Source: Dongia sedimenti
GTDB taxonomy: Bacteria; Pseudomonadota; Alphaproteobacteria; Dongiales; Dongiaceae
Assembly (NCBI GenBank): GCA_030715195.1
Contig: JAUYVI010000005.1
Coordinates: 248,001 to 312,000 of the forward strand
DNA: 64,000 nucleotides
Direction: 5' to 3'
Positions 42,615 to 51,304 of the stretch are shown in pieces (the first letter of the stretch is position 1; each line of letters starts with the position of its first letter). The notes below the pieces were generated by a model that worked only from the letters and a program-made list of their open reading frames with translations, did not search any database and was not told the DNA's origin. The position numbers and the translations under genes are program-made.

Positions 42615-43976
42615 TCAGTCGGGCAAGCCGTAGATCTCCTGCGGCTCCGGGAAGCCGGCGAGATCGAACTTGCCGAGCGGCACCAGCAGCGAGCCGCACG
42701 GCGAGGCGAAAGCCTTCGAGGCGAGCAGCGGGCGGTTGAGGCCGCGGCAGAGATCCTGGATGCGCGAGGCGAGGTTGACGGCGGGGCCGATCGCGGTGAA
42801 GTCGAGCCGCGCCGAATTGCCGATCACCGCGCCGATATTGCCGTAGGAGACCGAGCCGGCATGCAGGCCGATGCCGGCGCGCAACGGCGGCTTGCCGGCG
42901 CTGGCGCGGATCTCGTTCAGCGCATCCAGGGCGTCGAACGCCTCGTGGGCGGCGCGCAAGGCGACATGGCATCTGTTGTCACGGTCGAGATCGTCCTGCA
43001 TCGGGAAGATCGCCAGCATGGCATCGCCGATGAACTTCAGGATCTCGCCGCCATGGGCATGGACCGGCCGCGCCATGGCGTCGAAATAGTCGTTCAGCAG
43101 CGCGATCACCTCGTCGCGCGGCAGCTGGTTCGACATCGCGGTGAAATCGCGCAGGTCGCAGAACCAGATCGCGGCGGCGATGGTCATGGCCTGGCCGCGC
43201 CGCACCGAGCCGCCCAGCACTTGCCGTCCGGCATCCTCGCCGAGATAGATCTCGAGCAGCGACTTCGCCAGGCGATGCCACTCGCGGCTCTCGACCACCA
43301 TGGCGAGGAGCGGCATCACGGCGCCGACGCTGGCGATCTCGGCGTCGCTGAAGCCCTGCGGCGCGTTGGTGGTCATCGAGATCGAGGCGCGCGCGTCATC
43401 GTCGATCTCCAGCAGGAAGATCGCGTAGTCGGTGGCGCCCGTCTCGGCCAGTTCATGCAGCACCGGGAAGTCGAGCTGCGCTTCGGGCCCGACCAGCTTC
43501 CGGCGGATCAGCTTCTCGCCGTCCTCGTAGAGCCGCCGCATCGGGCTGGTGAGATAGGTGGCGCCGGTCACCACCGAATGCTCGCGCTCGATGATCTGGG
43601 CGGTCTCGTCGCCCTTGTTCCAGAGATAGCCGATGGCGCCCATCTGCGGATGGATCGTGCGCTGGCCGAGATACAGGCGCTGCAGCGGCAGCCCGCCTTC
43701 GGTCAGCTGCCGGCCGAGCCCCGCCACCACGTCGGCGAGGTCGGGCAGGCGCCGGCCCTCGTTCAGCAGCCAGCGGAAAGCACGGCCGCCCGCCTCGCCG
43801 CCGGCAAACAGCTGCGCGATCTCGGCCGGTGCGACCAGGCCGTCGGCTTCGGTCGCGCGCCGGCCGCGGGCGCGGGCCGGGCGCCAGGGCTCGATCACCG
43901 ACCGGCGATTCGGATCGGAATCGACCAGCGGCTCGTTTGGGTCGTCGCGCGAGGAATCGCCTGGTTGAGCGGCCAT
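42615..43976 (-). CDS. adenylate/guanylate cyclase (class III) with N-terminal sensory domain
   Basis: Predicted soluble class III nucleotide cyclase of 453 residues from the ATG at 43974-43976. The C-terminal catalytic domain (about residues 255-450) has the first metal Asp in WFCDLRDFTAMS, GGEILKFIGDAMLAIFP with the substrate Lys and second metal Asp, and the transition-state Asn/Arg region FTAIGPAVNLASRIQDL. The N-terminal 240 residues have no HAMP or membrane span and look like the sensory domain of rhizobial CyaC/adenylate cyclase proteins, with ATEADGLVAPAEIAQLF. The product is probably cAMP. Confidence 0.88.
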   Translation of the reverse strand: MAAQPGDSSRDDPNEPLVDSDPNRRSVIEPWRPARARGRRATEADGLVAPAEIAQLFAGGEAGGRAFRWLLNEGRRLPDLADVVAGLGRQLTEGGLPLQRLYLGQRTIHPQMGAIGYLWNKGDETAQIIEREHSVVTGATYLTSPMRRLYEDGEKLIRRKLVGPEAQLDFPVLHELAETGATDYAIFLLEIDDDARASISMTTNAPQGFSDAEIASVGAVMPLLAMVVESREWHRLAKSLLEIYLGEDAGRQVLGGSVRRGQAMTIAAAIWFCDLRDFTAMSNQLPRDEVIALLNDYFDAMARPVHAHGGEILKFIGDAMLAIFPMQDDLDRDNRCHVALRAAHEAFDALDALNEIRASAGKPPLRAGIGLHAGSVSYGNIGAVIGNSARLDFTAIGPAVNLASRIQDLCRGLNRPLLASKAFASPCGSLLVPLGKFDLAGFPEPQEIYGLPD

Positions 43977-44065
43977 AACCTTAATCAGATTGGGGTTGAA
44001 GCACTGTGCGGCATCGCCCATCTTCGATGACATATATGGCGTCCAAGAGCTTAGTGGAGCAATCC

Positions 44066-44614
44066 ATGTTCATCCAGACGGAAGAGACCCCCAATCCGGC
44101 AACCCTGAAATTCCTTCCGGGCCGGGCTGTGGTCGAATCGGGCAACGTGGACTTCGCGTCCTCGGAAGGCGCGGCGCGCTCGCCGCTTGCCGATCGCCTG
44201 TTCAAGATCGAGGGCGTCGCGCGCGTCTTCCTCGGCCAGGACTTCGTTACCATCACCAAGTCCGACCAGAAGGACTGGGCGGTGCTGAAGCCGGCTTTGC
44301 TCGGCGTCATCATGGAGCACTTCGTCTCCGGCCAGCCGGTGCTGCTGGACGAAGGTGCCGCGGCCCCGGGCGCCGATGACGAGGACGACGAGATCGTCGC
44401 CCAGATCAAGGACCTGCTGGAAACCCGGGTGCGGCCCGCGGTCGCGCAGGACGGCGGCGACATCATTTTCGACTCCTTCAAGGACGGCGTGGTCTATCTG
44501 CACATGCAGGGCTCCTGCTCGGGTTGCCCGAGCTCGACCGCGACCCTGAAGATGGGCATCGAGAACATGCTCCGCCACTACGTGCCGGAAGTCATGGAAG
44601 TCCGCCCGGTCTGA
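44066..44614 (+). CDS. NifU C-terminal domain protein (NfuA-like Fe-S carrier)
   Basis: Iron-sulfur scaffold/carrier of 182 residues. N-terminal Nfu_N domain: MFIQTEETPNPATLKFLPGRAV, ending in a DEDDEIV linker; C-terminal Nfu domain with RPAVAQDGGDIIF and the conserved cluster-binding C-x-x-C in GSCSGCPSST. It delivers Fe-S clusters to client proteins in the cytosol. ATG at 44066 follows GTGGAGC. It is followed 8 bases later by the RutE-like gene, so the two are probably cotranscribed. Confidence 0.95.
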   Translation: MFIQTEETPNPATLKFLPGRAVVESGNVDFASSEGAARSPLADRLFKIEGVARVFLGQDFVTITKSDQKDWAVLKPALLGVIMEHFVSGQPVLLDEGAAAPGADDEDDEIVAQIKDLLETRVRPAVAQDGGDIIFDSFKDGVVYLHMQGSCSGCPSSTATLKMGIENMLRHYVPEVMEVRPV

Positions 44615-44622
44615 GCCGGCGC

Positions 44623-45249
44623 GTGCCGGATTCCAGCGCGACCAGTTTTCTCGAACCGCTCGACGGGCGCGCTTTCGCGCAGCTTTTTCAAGACGCGCAT
44701 ACCACGCGGCGCTGGTCCGACCGGCCGGTGCCCGAGGCGCTGCTGCAGCGGGCCTATGATCTCGCCAAGCTCGCGCCGACCAGCGGCAACTGCCAGCCGC
44801 TGCGGGTTCTCTTCGTGCGGTCGCCCGAGGCCAAGGAGAAGCTGAAGCCCGCGCTGATGGGCAGCAACGTCCTGCAGAGCATGGCCGCGCCGGTGACGGC
44901 GATCTTCGCGCTCGACATGGAATTCTACGAGCACCTGCCGCGGCTCTATCCGCGCGACGACGCGCGCTCCTGGTTTGCCGGCAAGCCGGAGGCGATCAAG
45001 GGCGGCGCCGAATTGAACGGCGACCTGCAGGCCGGCTATTTCATCCTGGCCGCCCGCGCCTTGGGGCTGAGCTGCGGGCCGATGGGCGGCTTCGACCGCG
45101 CCAAGACCGATGCGGCCTTCTTCGAAGGCACCGATTGGGGCAAGACCTGGCGCGCGCGCTTCCTCTGCAATCTCGGCTATCCCGGCGAAGGCGGCACAAG
45201 GCCGCGCGACCCGCGCTTCAGCTTCGACGAAGCCTGCCGGATCGTCTGA
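44623..45249 (+). CDS. nitroreductase family protein, RutE-like
   Basis: FMN-dependent reductase of 208 residues, similar to the malonic semialdehyde reductase RutE/RarE. GTG at 44623 is the likely start. Motifs: TTRRWSDRPVPEALLQRAYDLAKLAPTSGNCQPLRVLFVRS for flavin/NAD(P)H binding and LGLSCGPMGGFD in the C-terminal half. Pyrimidine degradation genes are absent here, so the physiological substrate may differ. It lies immediately downstream of the NfuA-like gene. Confidence 0.88.
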   Translation: MPDSSATSFLEPLDGRAFAQLFQDAHTTRRWSDRPVPEALLQRAYDLAKLAPTSGNCQPLRVLFVRSPEAKEKLKPALMGSNVLQSMAAPVTAIFALDMEFYEHLPRLYPRDDARSWFAGKPEAIKGGAELNGDLQAGYFILAARALGLSCGPMGGFDRAKTDAAFFEGTDWGKTWRARFLCNLGYPGEGGTRPRDPRFSFDEACRIV

Positions 45250-45252
45250 TCG

Positions 45253-45804
45253 TCACATCAGCGGCTTGGGCAGGCGCGCCTGATCAACCAGCGGATAGTC
45301 GCGCGCCTGGAACAGCTGGTAGTGCCACCACTCGTTCTTGTAGAAGTCCCAGCCCGCCGCCGACATGATCCCCATCAGCGTGAAACGGTTGCGCTGCGCC
45401 TCGACCGGGATATCGGTGCGGGCATGATGCGAGATCGGCCGCATTTCGTCGAATCCGGTGCCCATGTCGAGCTCCCGGCCGGCGCCGTCGATCAGGGTGA
45501 GGTCGACCGCCACCCCGCGGCTGTGCGGCGAGCCCTTGCGCGGGTTGGCGACGAACTCCTCGCTGGGGAAGGCTTCCCAGAGCTTCCATTGCGCCTCGGT
45601 CGGGCGGTAGGCGTCGAAGATCTTGAAGCGGAGCCCGAGCGGGGCCGCCAGCGCCACGGCCGCCTTCATCTTCTCGGCCGCATCGGCGTGGAGATAGCAG
45701 GCGGCGCGGGCGTAGATCGGTCTGCCGGTGATATTGTCCGGTGTCGCATAGGCCAGGGCGATTTCGACATCGAAATCCTTGGCCGTGATCTCTACCATCG
45801 ACAT
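45253..45804 (-). CDS. D-alanyl-D-alanine dipeptidase (VanX/DdpX-like)
   Basis: Zinc dipeptidase of 183 residues that splits D-Ala-D-Ala, recycling cell-wall peptide. The metal site has GSPHSRGVAVDLTL (His and Asp) and NEWWHYQ (catalytic Glu and third His). The N-terminal DNITGRPIYARAACYLH and the DAYRPTEAQ motif also match. There is no signal peptide, so it is probably cytosolic. It is convergent with the RutE-like gene and divergent from tsaB. Vancomycin resistance is not implied; no vanR/S/H/A neighbours are seen. Confidence 0.92.
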   Translation of the reverse strand: MSMVEITAKDFDVEIALAYATPDNITGRPIYARAACYLHADAAEKMKAAVALAAPLGLRFKIFDAYRPTEAQWKLWEAFPSEEFVANPRKGSPHSRGVAVDLTLIDGAGRELDMGTGFDEMRPISHHARTDIPVEAQRNRFTLMGIMSAAGWDFYKNEWWHYQLFQARDYPLVDQARLPKPLM

Positions 45805-45836
45805 GATGCAGTCCGACTCGTTCCAAACTCGCGGAA

Positions 45837-46526
45837 ATGACTAACAGAACTGACCCCGCCGGCAAAGCCCGGCCCGGCACCATCCTCGGCATCGAGACCG
45901 GCAGCCGCGGCCTGTCCGTTGCGATCCTGAAGGACGCCCGGCCCCTGGCGCGGGAAGCGGCACGCAGCGATCACGGCCAGGCCACCATGCTCATGCCGAT
46001 GATCGAGCGCGTGCGCGCCGCGGCGGGGCTCGGCTATGCGGAACTCGATCGGATCGCCGTGGCGGCCGGACCCGGCAGCTTCACCGGGCTTCGCGTCGGA
46101 CTCGCGGCGGCGCTCGGCCTGGCGCTGGCTTCGGGCGTTCCTGCGGTGGGAATATCCAGCTTCCACGCGGCCGCCGGCGGTGTGGAGCGGTGGGCGGGCG
46201 CGCGGCTCATCGTCGTGCTCGACAGCCGGCGCGACGAGCCCTTCGTGGCGGAACTCGGCGGCGACGCCGACTTCCTGCGCACCCCTTCCGTCATGAGCGT
46301 GGCCGCGCTCGATGCGCTCGTGGAATCCGCGGCGCCTGTCCTGCTGTGCGGCGATGCGCCGGCCCTGGAGCGCTATCGCGCACGGGATGGAATTCGCGTG
46401 CAGATGCGCGCCGCCGACGCTGCTGATGTCGCGCGGCTCGCCGCCGATCCGGAGCGTCGCTTCGATCTGCCGCCGAAGCCGGTTTACATCCGGCCGCCCG
46501 ATGTGACGATGCCGAAGCCGGCATGA
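45837..46526 (+). CDS. tsaB: tRNA threonylcarbamoyladenosine biosynthesis protein TsaB
   Basis: Partner of TsaD in making N6-threonylcarbamoyladenosine at A37 of ANN-decoding tRNAs; 229 residues. An ASKHA-type fold is seen with TILGIETGSRGLSVAIL, IAVAAGPGSFTGLRVGLAAALGLALA and SSFHAAAGG. The tsaB-rimI order is common in proteobacteria. Its stop overlaps the rimI start by ATGA (46523-46526). Confidence 0.95.
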   Translation: MTNRTDPAGKARPGTILGIETGSRGLSVAILKDARPLAREAARSDHGQATMLMPMIERVRAAAGLGYAELDRIAVAAGPGSFTGLRVGLAAALGLALASGVPAVGISSFHAAAGGVERWAGARLIVVLDSRRDEPFVAELGGDADFLRTPSVMSVAALDALVESAAPVLLCGDAPALERYRARDGIRVQMRAADAADVARLAADPERRFDLPPKPVYIRPPDVTMPKPA

Positions 46527-47005
46527 GCGACGAGACTCTGACAATCCGCCCGGTCGACGGTTTCGACATCCCGGTGCTGACGGCGTTGCACGCCGCCTGC
46601 TTCACGGCACCCTGGGACCAGCCGTGGACCCAGCGGTCGTTCGCGGAAGTCCTGCAGATGCCCGGCGCCGGTGCGTGCATCGCGGCGCTGGGGCCGGAGC
46701 CGGTCGGCTTTGCGCTGGCGCGCGTGGTGGCCGATGAAGCCGAGCTGCTGCTGATCGGGATTCACCCAGAGCATCGCCGCGCCGGTTACGGACGCATGCT
46801 GCTCGACCACATGTTCAAGGCGTTGCGGGTCGCGGGCGCGGCGCGGCTGTTCCTGGAAGTGGCGGAAAACAACCCCGCGGCGACCGCCTTCTATCGCGCC
46901 GCCGGGTTCGAGCCGGTCGGGCGCCGCGCGAAGTATTACCAAGGTGAGGATGCCCTGGTCCTTGCCAAAGCATTGCGGGCCGGTATTGCTGAAACTTCAA
47001 AATAG
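46523..47005 (+). CDS. rimI: ribosomal protein bS18/alanine N-acetyltransferase RimI
   Basis: GNAT acetyltransferase of 160 residues that acetylates the N-terminal alanine of a ribosomal protein. The acetyl-CoA P-loop is HRRAGYGRMLLDHM, followed by LEVAENNPAATAFYRAAGFEPVGRR, typical for RimI. Translationally coupled to tsaB. The downstream gene is mucR, 64 bases away. Confidence 0.93.
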   Translation: MSDETLTIRPVDGFDIPVLTALHAACFTAPWDQPWTQRSFAEVLQMPGAGACIAALGPEPVGFALARVVADEAELLLIGIHPEHRRAGYGRMLLDHMFKALRVAGAARLFLEVAENNPAATAFYRAAGFEPVGRRAKYYQGEDALVLAKALRAGIAETSK

Positions 47006-47069
47006 CGGCATTGCGCTATATTGACCGAGACAGTAGTGTTGCGCCCGAAATATTGGACGGAAGCCGAGA

Positions 47070-47483
47070 ATGTCTGAAGAGTTGAAAGCCGGCAGCCTGC
47101 TGCAAATGGCGACCACGATCGTGGCGGCCCATGTCTCGAAAAGCAGTGTCCCCGCCGCCGAAATTCCGCGGCTTCTCAGCGACGTTTATCAGGCGCTGAG
47201 CGGCCTGGCCGGCGGCAAGCTGACCGCGGCGCCGGCCAACCACGATCCGGCGGTGCCGGTGAAGAAATCGGTAACCCCCGACTACATCGTCTGTCTGGAA
47301 TGCGGCAAGAAGCAGAAGATGCTGAAGCGCCATATCCGCACCGCCTACGGACTCTCGCCGGAGCAGTATCGCGAGAAATGGGACCTGCCGCCGGAATACC
47401 CCATGGTCTCGGCGAATTACGCGAAGAAGCGCAGCGCGCTTGCGCGGCAGATCGGACTCGGCACCGGCGGCAAGCGCCGCTGA
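47070..47483 (+). CDS. mucR: MucR family transcriptional regulator
   Basis: Small zinc-finger regulator of 137 residues. The N-terminal oligomerisation helix (about 5-45) has LLQMATTIVAAHVSKSSV, and the Ros/MucR zinc finger is C-LEC followed by H in VCLECGKKQKMLKRHIRTAYGLSPEQYREKWDLP. MucR proteins are nucleoid-like silencers that bind AT-rich DNA and control exopolysaccharide, motility and virulence in alphaproteobacteria. The regulon is unknown. Confidence 0.93.
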   Translation: MSEELKAGSLLQMATTIVAAHVSKSSVPAAEIPRLLSDVYQALSGLAGGKLTAAPANHDPAVPVKKSVTPDYIVCLECGKKQKMLKRHIRTAYGLSPEQYREKWDLPPEYPMVSANYAKKRSALARQIGLGTGGKRR

Positions 47484-47491
47484 TCGGGCCG

Positions 47492-47512
47492 ACGCCTCGC
47501 CATGGCGTTTTT
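47492..47512 (+). terminator. weak intrinsic terminator after mucR
   Basis: ACGCC (47492-47496) and GGCGT (47504-47508) form a 5-base stem with a 7-base loop, followed by a TTTTT run. The stem is short, so termination here is only suggestive. It would separate mucR from fur. Confidence 0.35.
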
Positions 47513-47617
47513 CCTTGGCGAACCCATCGGCCGGCGGGCAGAATGCCGCCGTAGACCGGTGGGGCAAGCCGGCGGCGGGCGTGTGTCGAACCGTTAATGT
47601 ACGGAGTGGTTGGTCTC

Positions 47618-48052
47618 GTGGCTTCACGTCTCGAAAAACTCTGCATCGACAAAGGGCTGAAGATGACCGAGCAGCGCCGCGTGATTGCGCGGGTGCTCTC
47701 GGATGCGGCCGATCATCCCGATGTCGAGCAGGTGCATAAGCGCGCCACCAAGATCGATCCCAACATCTCGCTCGCCACGGTCTATCGCACCGTGCGCCTG
47801 TTCGAAGAGGCCAGCATCCTGGAGCGCCACGATTTCGGCGACGGCCGTGCGCGCTATGAGGAGGCTCCGGAGGCGCACCACGATCATCTGATCGACATCC
47901 AGTCGGGCCGGGTGATCGAGTTCTCCAACGAAGACATCGAGAAACTGCAGAAGCGCGTCGCCGACGAGCTCGGCTACAAGCTGGTCGGCCATCGCCTCGA
48001 GCTCTATGCGGTGCCGATCGGCGCCAAATCGCGCGATGCCAAGAAGCAATGA
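47618..48052 (+). CDS. fur: Fur family transcriptional regulator (Fur/Mur)
   Basis: Metal-sensing repressor of 144 residues. The start chosen is GTG at 47618, giving the usual ASRLEKLCIDKGLKMTEQRRVIARVL opening; an ATG at 47597 would add seven residues. The HTH is LATVYRTVRLFEEASILERHDFGDGRARYEE, followed by the His-rich metal-binding HHDHLIDIQSGRVIEF. In alphaproteobacteria such proteins may sense manganese rather than iron (Mur). It is followed 10 bases after its stop by the OlsB-like gene. Confidence 0.92.
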   Translation: MASRLEKLCIDKGLKMTEQRRVIARVLSDAADHPDVEQVHKRATKIDPNISLATVYRTVRLFEEASILERHDFGDGRARYEEAPEAHHDHLIDIQSGRVIEFSNEDIEKLQKRVADELGYKLVGHRLELYAVPIGAKSRDAKKQ

Positions 48053-48062
48053 CCGCGCTGCG

Positions 48063-48878
48063 ATGAGACCCTCAGCCGCGGCGCCGGAACCAAAGGCACG
48101 CCCGGTCGACCTCAAGGTCGGCGATCTCGAAATCCGGCTGGCCGAATCCGAGGCGGAGATCGCCGCGGCGCAGGCTTTGCGCTATCGCGTATTCTACGAG
48201 GAGATGAGCGCTTCGCCGACGCCGGAAATGGCGGCGACCAAGCGGGACTTCGACTCATTCGATCCGTTCTGCGACCATCTGATCGTGATCGATGCCCGCA
48301 AGGGTGCGGGCCCGGACGGTATCGTCGCCACCTATCGCCTGTTGCGGCGGCCCGGCGCCAAGAAGCGCGGGCAGTTCTACTCGATCGACGAATACGATAT
48401 CTCGGCCATCGTCGCGCATCCCGGTGAGATTCTCGAGCTCGGGCGGTCCTGCGTCGACGCGGCTTATCGCTCGAAAGCGGTGATGCAGCTTCTGTGGAAG
48501 GGCATCAGCGACTATGTCTTCCATTTCAACATCGAGATCATGTTCGGCTGTGCCAGCTTCCCCGGCACCGATCCGGCCGAGCACGCGACCACGCTTTCCT
48601 ATCTCCACCACCGCCACATGGCGCCGCCGCAATTCCGGCCGCGCGCCGTGCCGTCGCGCTATGTCTCGATGGACATGATGCCGATCGAGCAGATCGACGA
48701 GCGCCGCGCTTTGGCCTCGCTGCCCCCGCTGATCAAGGGCTATCTGCGGCTCGGCGGCTTCGTCGGCGACGGCGCCGTCATCGACCATCAATTCGGCACG
48801 ATCGACGTGTCGGTCGTGGTGGTGACCGATCTGGTCTCCGACAAGTACTACAAGCACTATGCCCGCGCCGAAAGCTGA
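48063..48878 (+). CDS. olsB: L-ornithine N(alpha)-acyltransferase, OlsB-like
   Basis: GNAT-like acyltransferase of 271 residues that transfers a 3-hydroxy fatty acid from acyl carrier protein to ornithine, giving lyso-ornithine lipid. It matches the Acetyltransf_5 family by LRYRVFYEEM, DHLIVIDARKG, ILELGRSCVD and the typical YLHHRHMAPPQFRPRAV. ATG 48063 lies 10 bases after the fur stop; the OlsA-like gene overlaps its 3' end by 20 bases. Membrane localisation by association is inferred. Confidence 0.9.
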   Translation: MRPSAAAPEPKARPVDLKVGDLEIRLAESEAEIAAAQALRYRVFYEEMSASPTPEMAATKRDFDSFDPFCDHLIVIDARKGAGPDGIVATYRLLRRPGAKKRGQFYSIDEYDISAIVAHPGEILELGRSCVDAAYRSKAVMQLLWKGISDYVFHFNIEIMFGCASFPGTDPAEHATTLSYLHHRHMAPPQFRPRAVPSRYVSMDMMPIEQIDERRALASLPPLIKGYLRLGGFVGDGAVIDHQFGTIDVSVVVVTDLVSDKYYKHYARAES

Positions 48879-49797
48879 GGCGGCGGCACTCGACCTCGGC
48901 CCGGACTCGATGCGCCGTGGTCCGGCATCGTCCGCCGAGCCGGACTTGTACGCCGAGGACCCGATCGGCGAGGGCATCGCGCCCTTCGGTTCCGATCTGC
49001 TCGGCGCGCGCCGCCTGCTCGGCTATCTCTGCCTGACGCTGCTGCTGATGCCGGTCCAGGCGCTGTTCGTGGCCCTGGGCACCCGCCTCGCCGAGCGATT
49101 TCCGGTCGCCTATCACAAGATGTGTTGTCGCTTGATGGGGATCGACATCGCGACCGTCGGGACGATGTCGCGGCACCGGCCGACGCTGTTCGTGAGCAAC
49201 CACACTTCGTACATCGATATCACCGTGCTCGGCGCGCTCATCCCCGGTTCCTTCGTCGCCAAGACCGAGGTCGCGCAATGGCCGCTCTACGGCTGGCTCG
49301 CCAAGCTGCAGCGCACCGTGTTCGTCGATCGCAAGCGCAACACCTCGCACCTCCAGCGCGACCAGCTGCAGCAGCGCCTGGCCGCCGGCGACAACCTCAT
49401 CCTTTTTCCCGAAGGCACGTCGAATGACGGCAACCGGGTGCTGCCGTTCCGCAGTGCCCTGCTCTCGGTCGCCGAAGCGTCGAGCGCGGACGCACCCCTG
49501 GTGATCCAGCCGGTTTCGGTCGCTTATGTCGGGCTGAACGGCATTCCGATGGGGCACGGGCTCCGGCCGCTGGTCGCCTGGTACGGCGACATGACCCTGG
49601 GGCCGCATCTCTGGCAGTTCAGCCGGCTCGGCAAGGTGACGGTGGTGGTGGAGTTCCACCCCCCGGTCGATCTCAAGGATGCCGGCTCGCGGAAGGACCT
49701 GACCCGCTATTGCCTGGCCGCCGTCGCCAACGGCGTCGAGCGGGCGCTGACCGGCCGCGCTTTGGCGCCAGAGCCGGCGGCCTCCGGTGGCCATTAG
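48859..49797 (+). CDS. olsA: 1-acyl-glycerol-3-phosphate/lyso-ornithine lipid O-acyltransferase (PlsC/OlsA-like)
   Basis: Membrane-bound acyltransferase of 312 residues, transferring the second acyl chain to lyso-ornithine lipid or lysophosphatidic acid. The PlsC motifs are present: the NHX4D box as NHTSYID, LILFPEGTSNDG as block III and PVSVAYVG. A hydrophobic N-terminal helix is at about 50-75. It overlaps olsB by 20 bases. The pair makes ornithine lipids, common in alphaproteobacteria, especially under phosphate limitation; OlsA also acts as PlsC in some species. Confidence 0.9.
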   Translation: MPAPKAEAAALDLGPDSMRRGPASSAEPDLYAEDPIGEGIAPFGSDLLGARRLLGYLCLTLLLMPVQALFVALGTRLAERFPVAYHKMCCRLMGIDIATVGTMSRHRPTLFVSNHTSYIDITVLGALIPGSFVAKTEVAQWPLYGWLAKLQRTVFVDRKRNTSHLQRDQLQQRLAAGDNLILFPEGTSNDGNRVLPFRSALLSVAEASSADAPLVIQPVSVAYVGLNGIPMGHGLRPLVAWYGDMTLGPHLWQFSRLGKVTVVVEFHPPVDLKDAGSRKDLTRYCLAAVANGVERALTGRALAPEPAASGGH

Positions 49798-49855
49798 TCC
49801 CCCGGCATGCTAGGGTTCGGGCCATGGGAAACGCTGTTTTGCCGAATCGCCCGGA

Positions 49856-51304
49856 GTGAGTCCTAAACCGTTGGCGAAGAAGCTCTTTATAAAGACTTAT
49901 GGCTGCCAGATGAACGTCTATGACTCCGCCCGGATGGCGGAGTTGCTGGCGCCGCTCGGCTACGCCCCGACCGAGGATGCGGGCGAGGCCGACATGGTCA
50001 TCCTCAACACCTGTCATATTCGCGAGAAGGCCTCCGACAAGGTGTTCTCGGAACTGGGCCGGCTGCGCGCCGACCGGCGCGAGCGCGGCGCCGAGAACGT
50101 GATCGTCGCCGTCGCCGGCTGCGTCGCCCAGGCCGAGGGCGCCGAGATCATCCGCCGCGCGCCGGACGTCGATATCGTGCTCGGGCCGCAGACCTATCAT
50201 CGCCTGCCGGAAATGGTGGCGCGGGCGACGCGGGCGCGCGATGCAAAGACGCGCTTCTCGCGTGTGACATCCGAGGGAATGCCGCGCGGCGCGGGTTTGC
50301 TCGATACGGAATTCCCCGCGGAATCGAAATTCGATTTCCTGCCGGTCACGCAGGATTCCCCGGTCAGCGCCTTCCTGGCGATCCAGGAAGGCTGCGACAA
50401 GTTCTGCACGTTCTGCGTGGTGCCCTATACGCGTGGCGCCGAGTTCTCGCGTCCCGTGGCGCGGATCGTCGACGAGGCCCGCGCCCTGGTCGCCGCCGGC
50501 GCCCGCGAGATCACCCTGCTCGGGCAGAATGTGAACGCCTATCACGGCGAAGCCCCCAATGGAGCGGCGGGTGGCTCGACTTGGCCGCTGGCGCGGTTGA
50601 TCCGCGAGCTCGCCGATCGGGTCCCCGATCTCGCCCGCATCCGCTACACGACTTCGCATCCGCGCGACATGGATGACGATCTCATTGCCGCGCATGGCGA
50701 CGTGCCGCAGCTGATGCCGTTCCTGCATCTGCCGGTGCAATCGGGATCGGACCGCGTGCTGGAGACGATGAATCGCCAGCACGGCGTCGATCTCTATCGC
50801 CGCATCGTCGATCGCCTGCGCGCGGCGCGGCCGGACCTTGCCTTCTCCTCCGACTTCATCGTCGGCTTTCCCGGCGAGACCGCGCAGGATTTCGAAGCGA
50901 CCATGACGCTGGTGCGCGAGATCGAGTTCGCGATGGCCTATTCGTTCAAGTACAGCCCGCGGCCCGGCACGCCTGCCGCGATGATGGAATCGCCGGTGCC
51001 GGAAGCCGAGCAGGACGCGCGGCTGCAGGAATTGCAGGCGCTGCTGAACGCTCAGCAACAGGCGTTCAACCGTGCGGCGCTCGGCCGGGTGCTGCCGGTC
51101 CTGCTGGAAAAGCCGGGCCGCCGCGACGGCCAGCTGGTCGGCAAGACGCCGCATGCCCAGGCCGTGCATATCGAGGCATCGCCCGGGCAGATCGGCGCCG
51201 TGGTCGAGGCAAGGATCACTGATCTCGGCCGCTTCAGTCTGCGTGGAGACATCGAAACCCCGCCGGCGCAACGTGCGCCGCGCGCTATGGAGGCCTGCGC
51301 TTGA
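49856..51304 (+). CDS. miaB: tRNA-2-methylthio-N6-dimethylallyladenosine synthase MiaB
   Basis: Radical SAM methylthiotransferase of 482 residues acting on tRNA A37. The N-terminal UPF0004 domain has [16 protein letters not shown] and VAGCVAQ (three Cys for the auxiliary cluster); the radical SAM core has [19 protein letters not shown] (C-x3-C-x2-C); a TRAM domain lies at the C-terminus. The start was taken as GTG at 49856; a TTG at 49871 ([11 protein letters not shown]) is an alternative. It heads the conserved miaB-phoH-ybeY-corC-lnt cluster and its stop overlaps the TTG start of phoH. Confidence 0.96.
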   Translation: MSPKPLAKKLFIKTYGCQMNVYDSARMAELLAPLGYAPTEDAGEADMVILNTCHIREKASDKVFSELGRLRADRRERGAENVIVAVAGCVAQAEGAEIIRRAPDVDIVLGPQTYHRLPEMVARATRARDAKTRFSRVTSEGMPRGAGLLDTEFPAESKFDFLPVTQDSPVSAFLAIQEGCDKFCTFCVVPYTRGAEFSRPVARIVDEARALVAAGAREITLLGQNVNAYHGEAPNGAAGGSTWPLARLIRELADRVPDLARIRYTTSHPRDMDDDLIAAHGDVPQLMPFLHLPVQSGSDRVLETMNRQHGVDLYRRIVDRLRAARPDLAFSSDFIVGFPGETAQDFEATMTLVREIEFAMAYSFKYSPRPGTPAAMMESPVPEAEQDARLQELQALLNAQQQAFNRAALGRVLPVLLEKPGRRDGQLVGKTPHAQAVHIEASPGQIGAVVEARITDLGRFSLRGDIETPPAQRAPRAMEACA

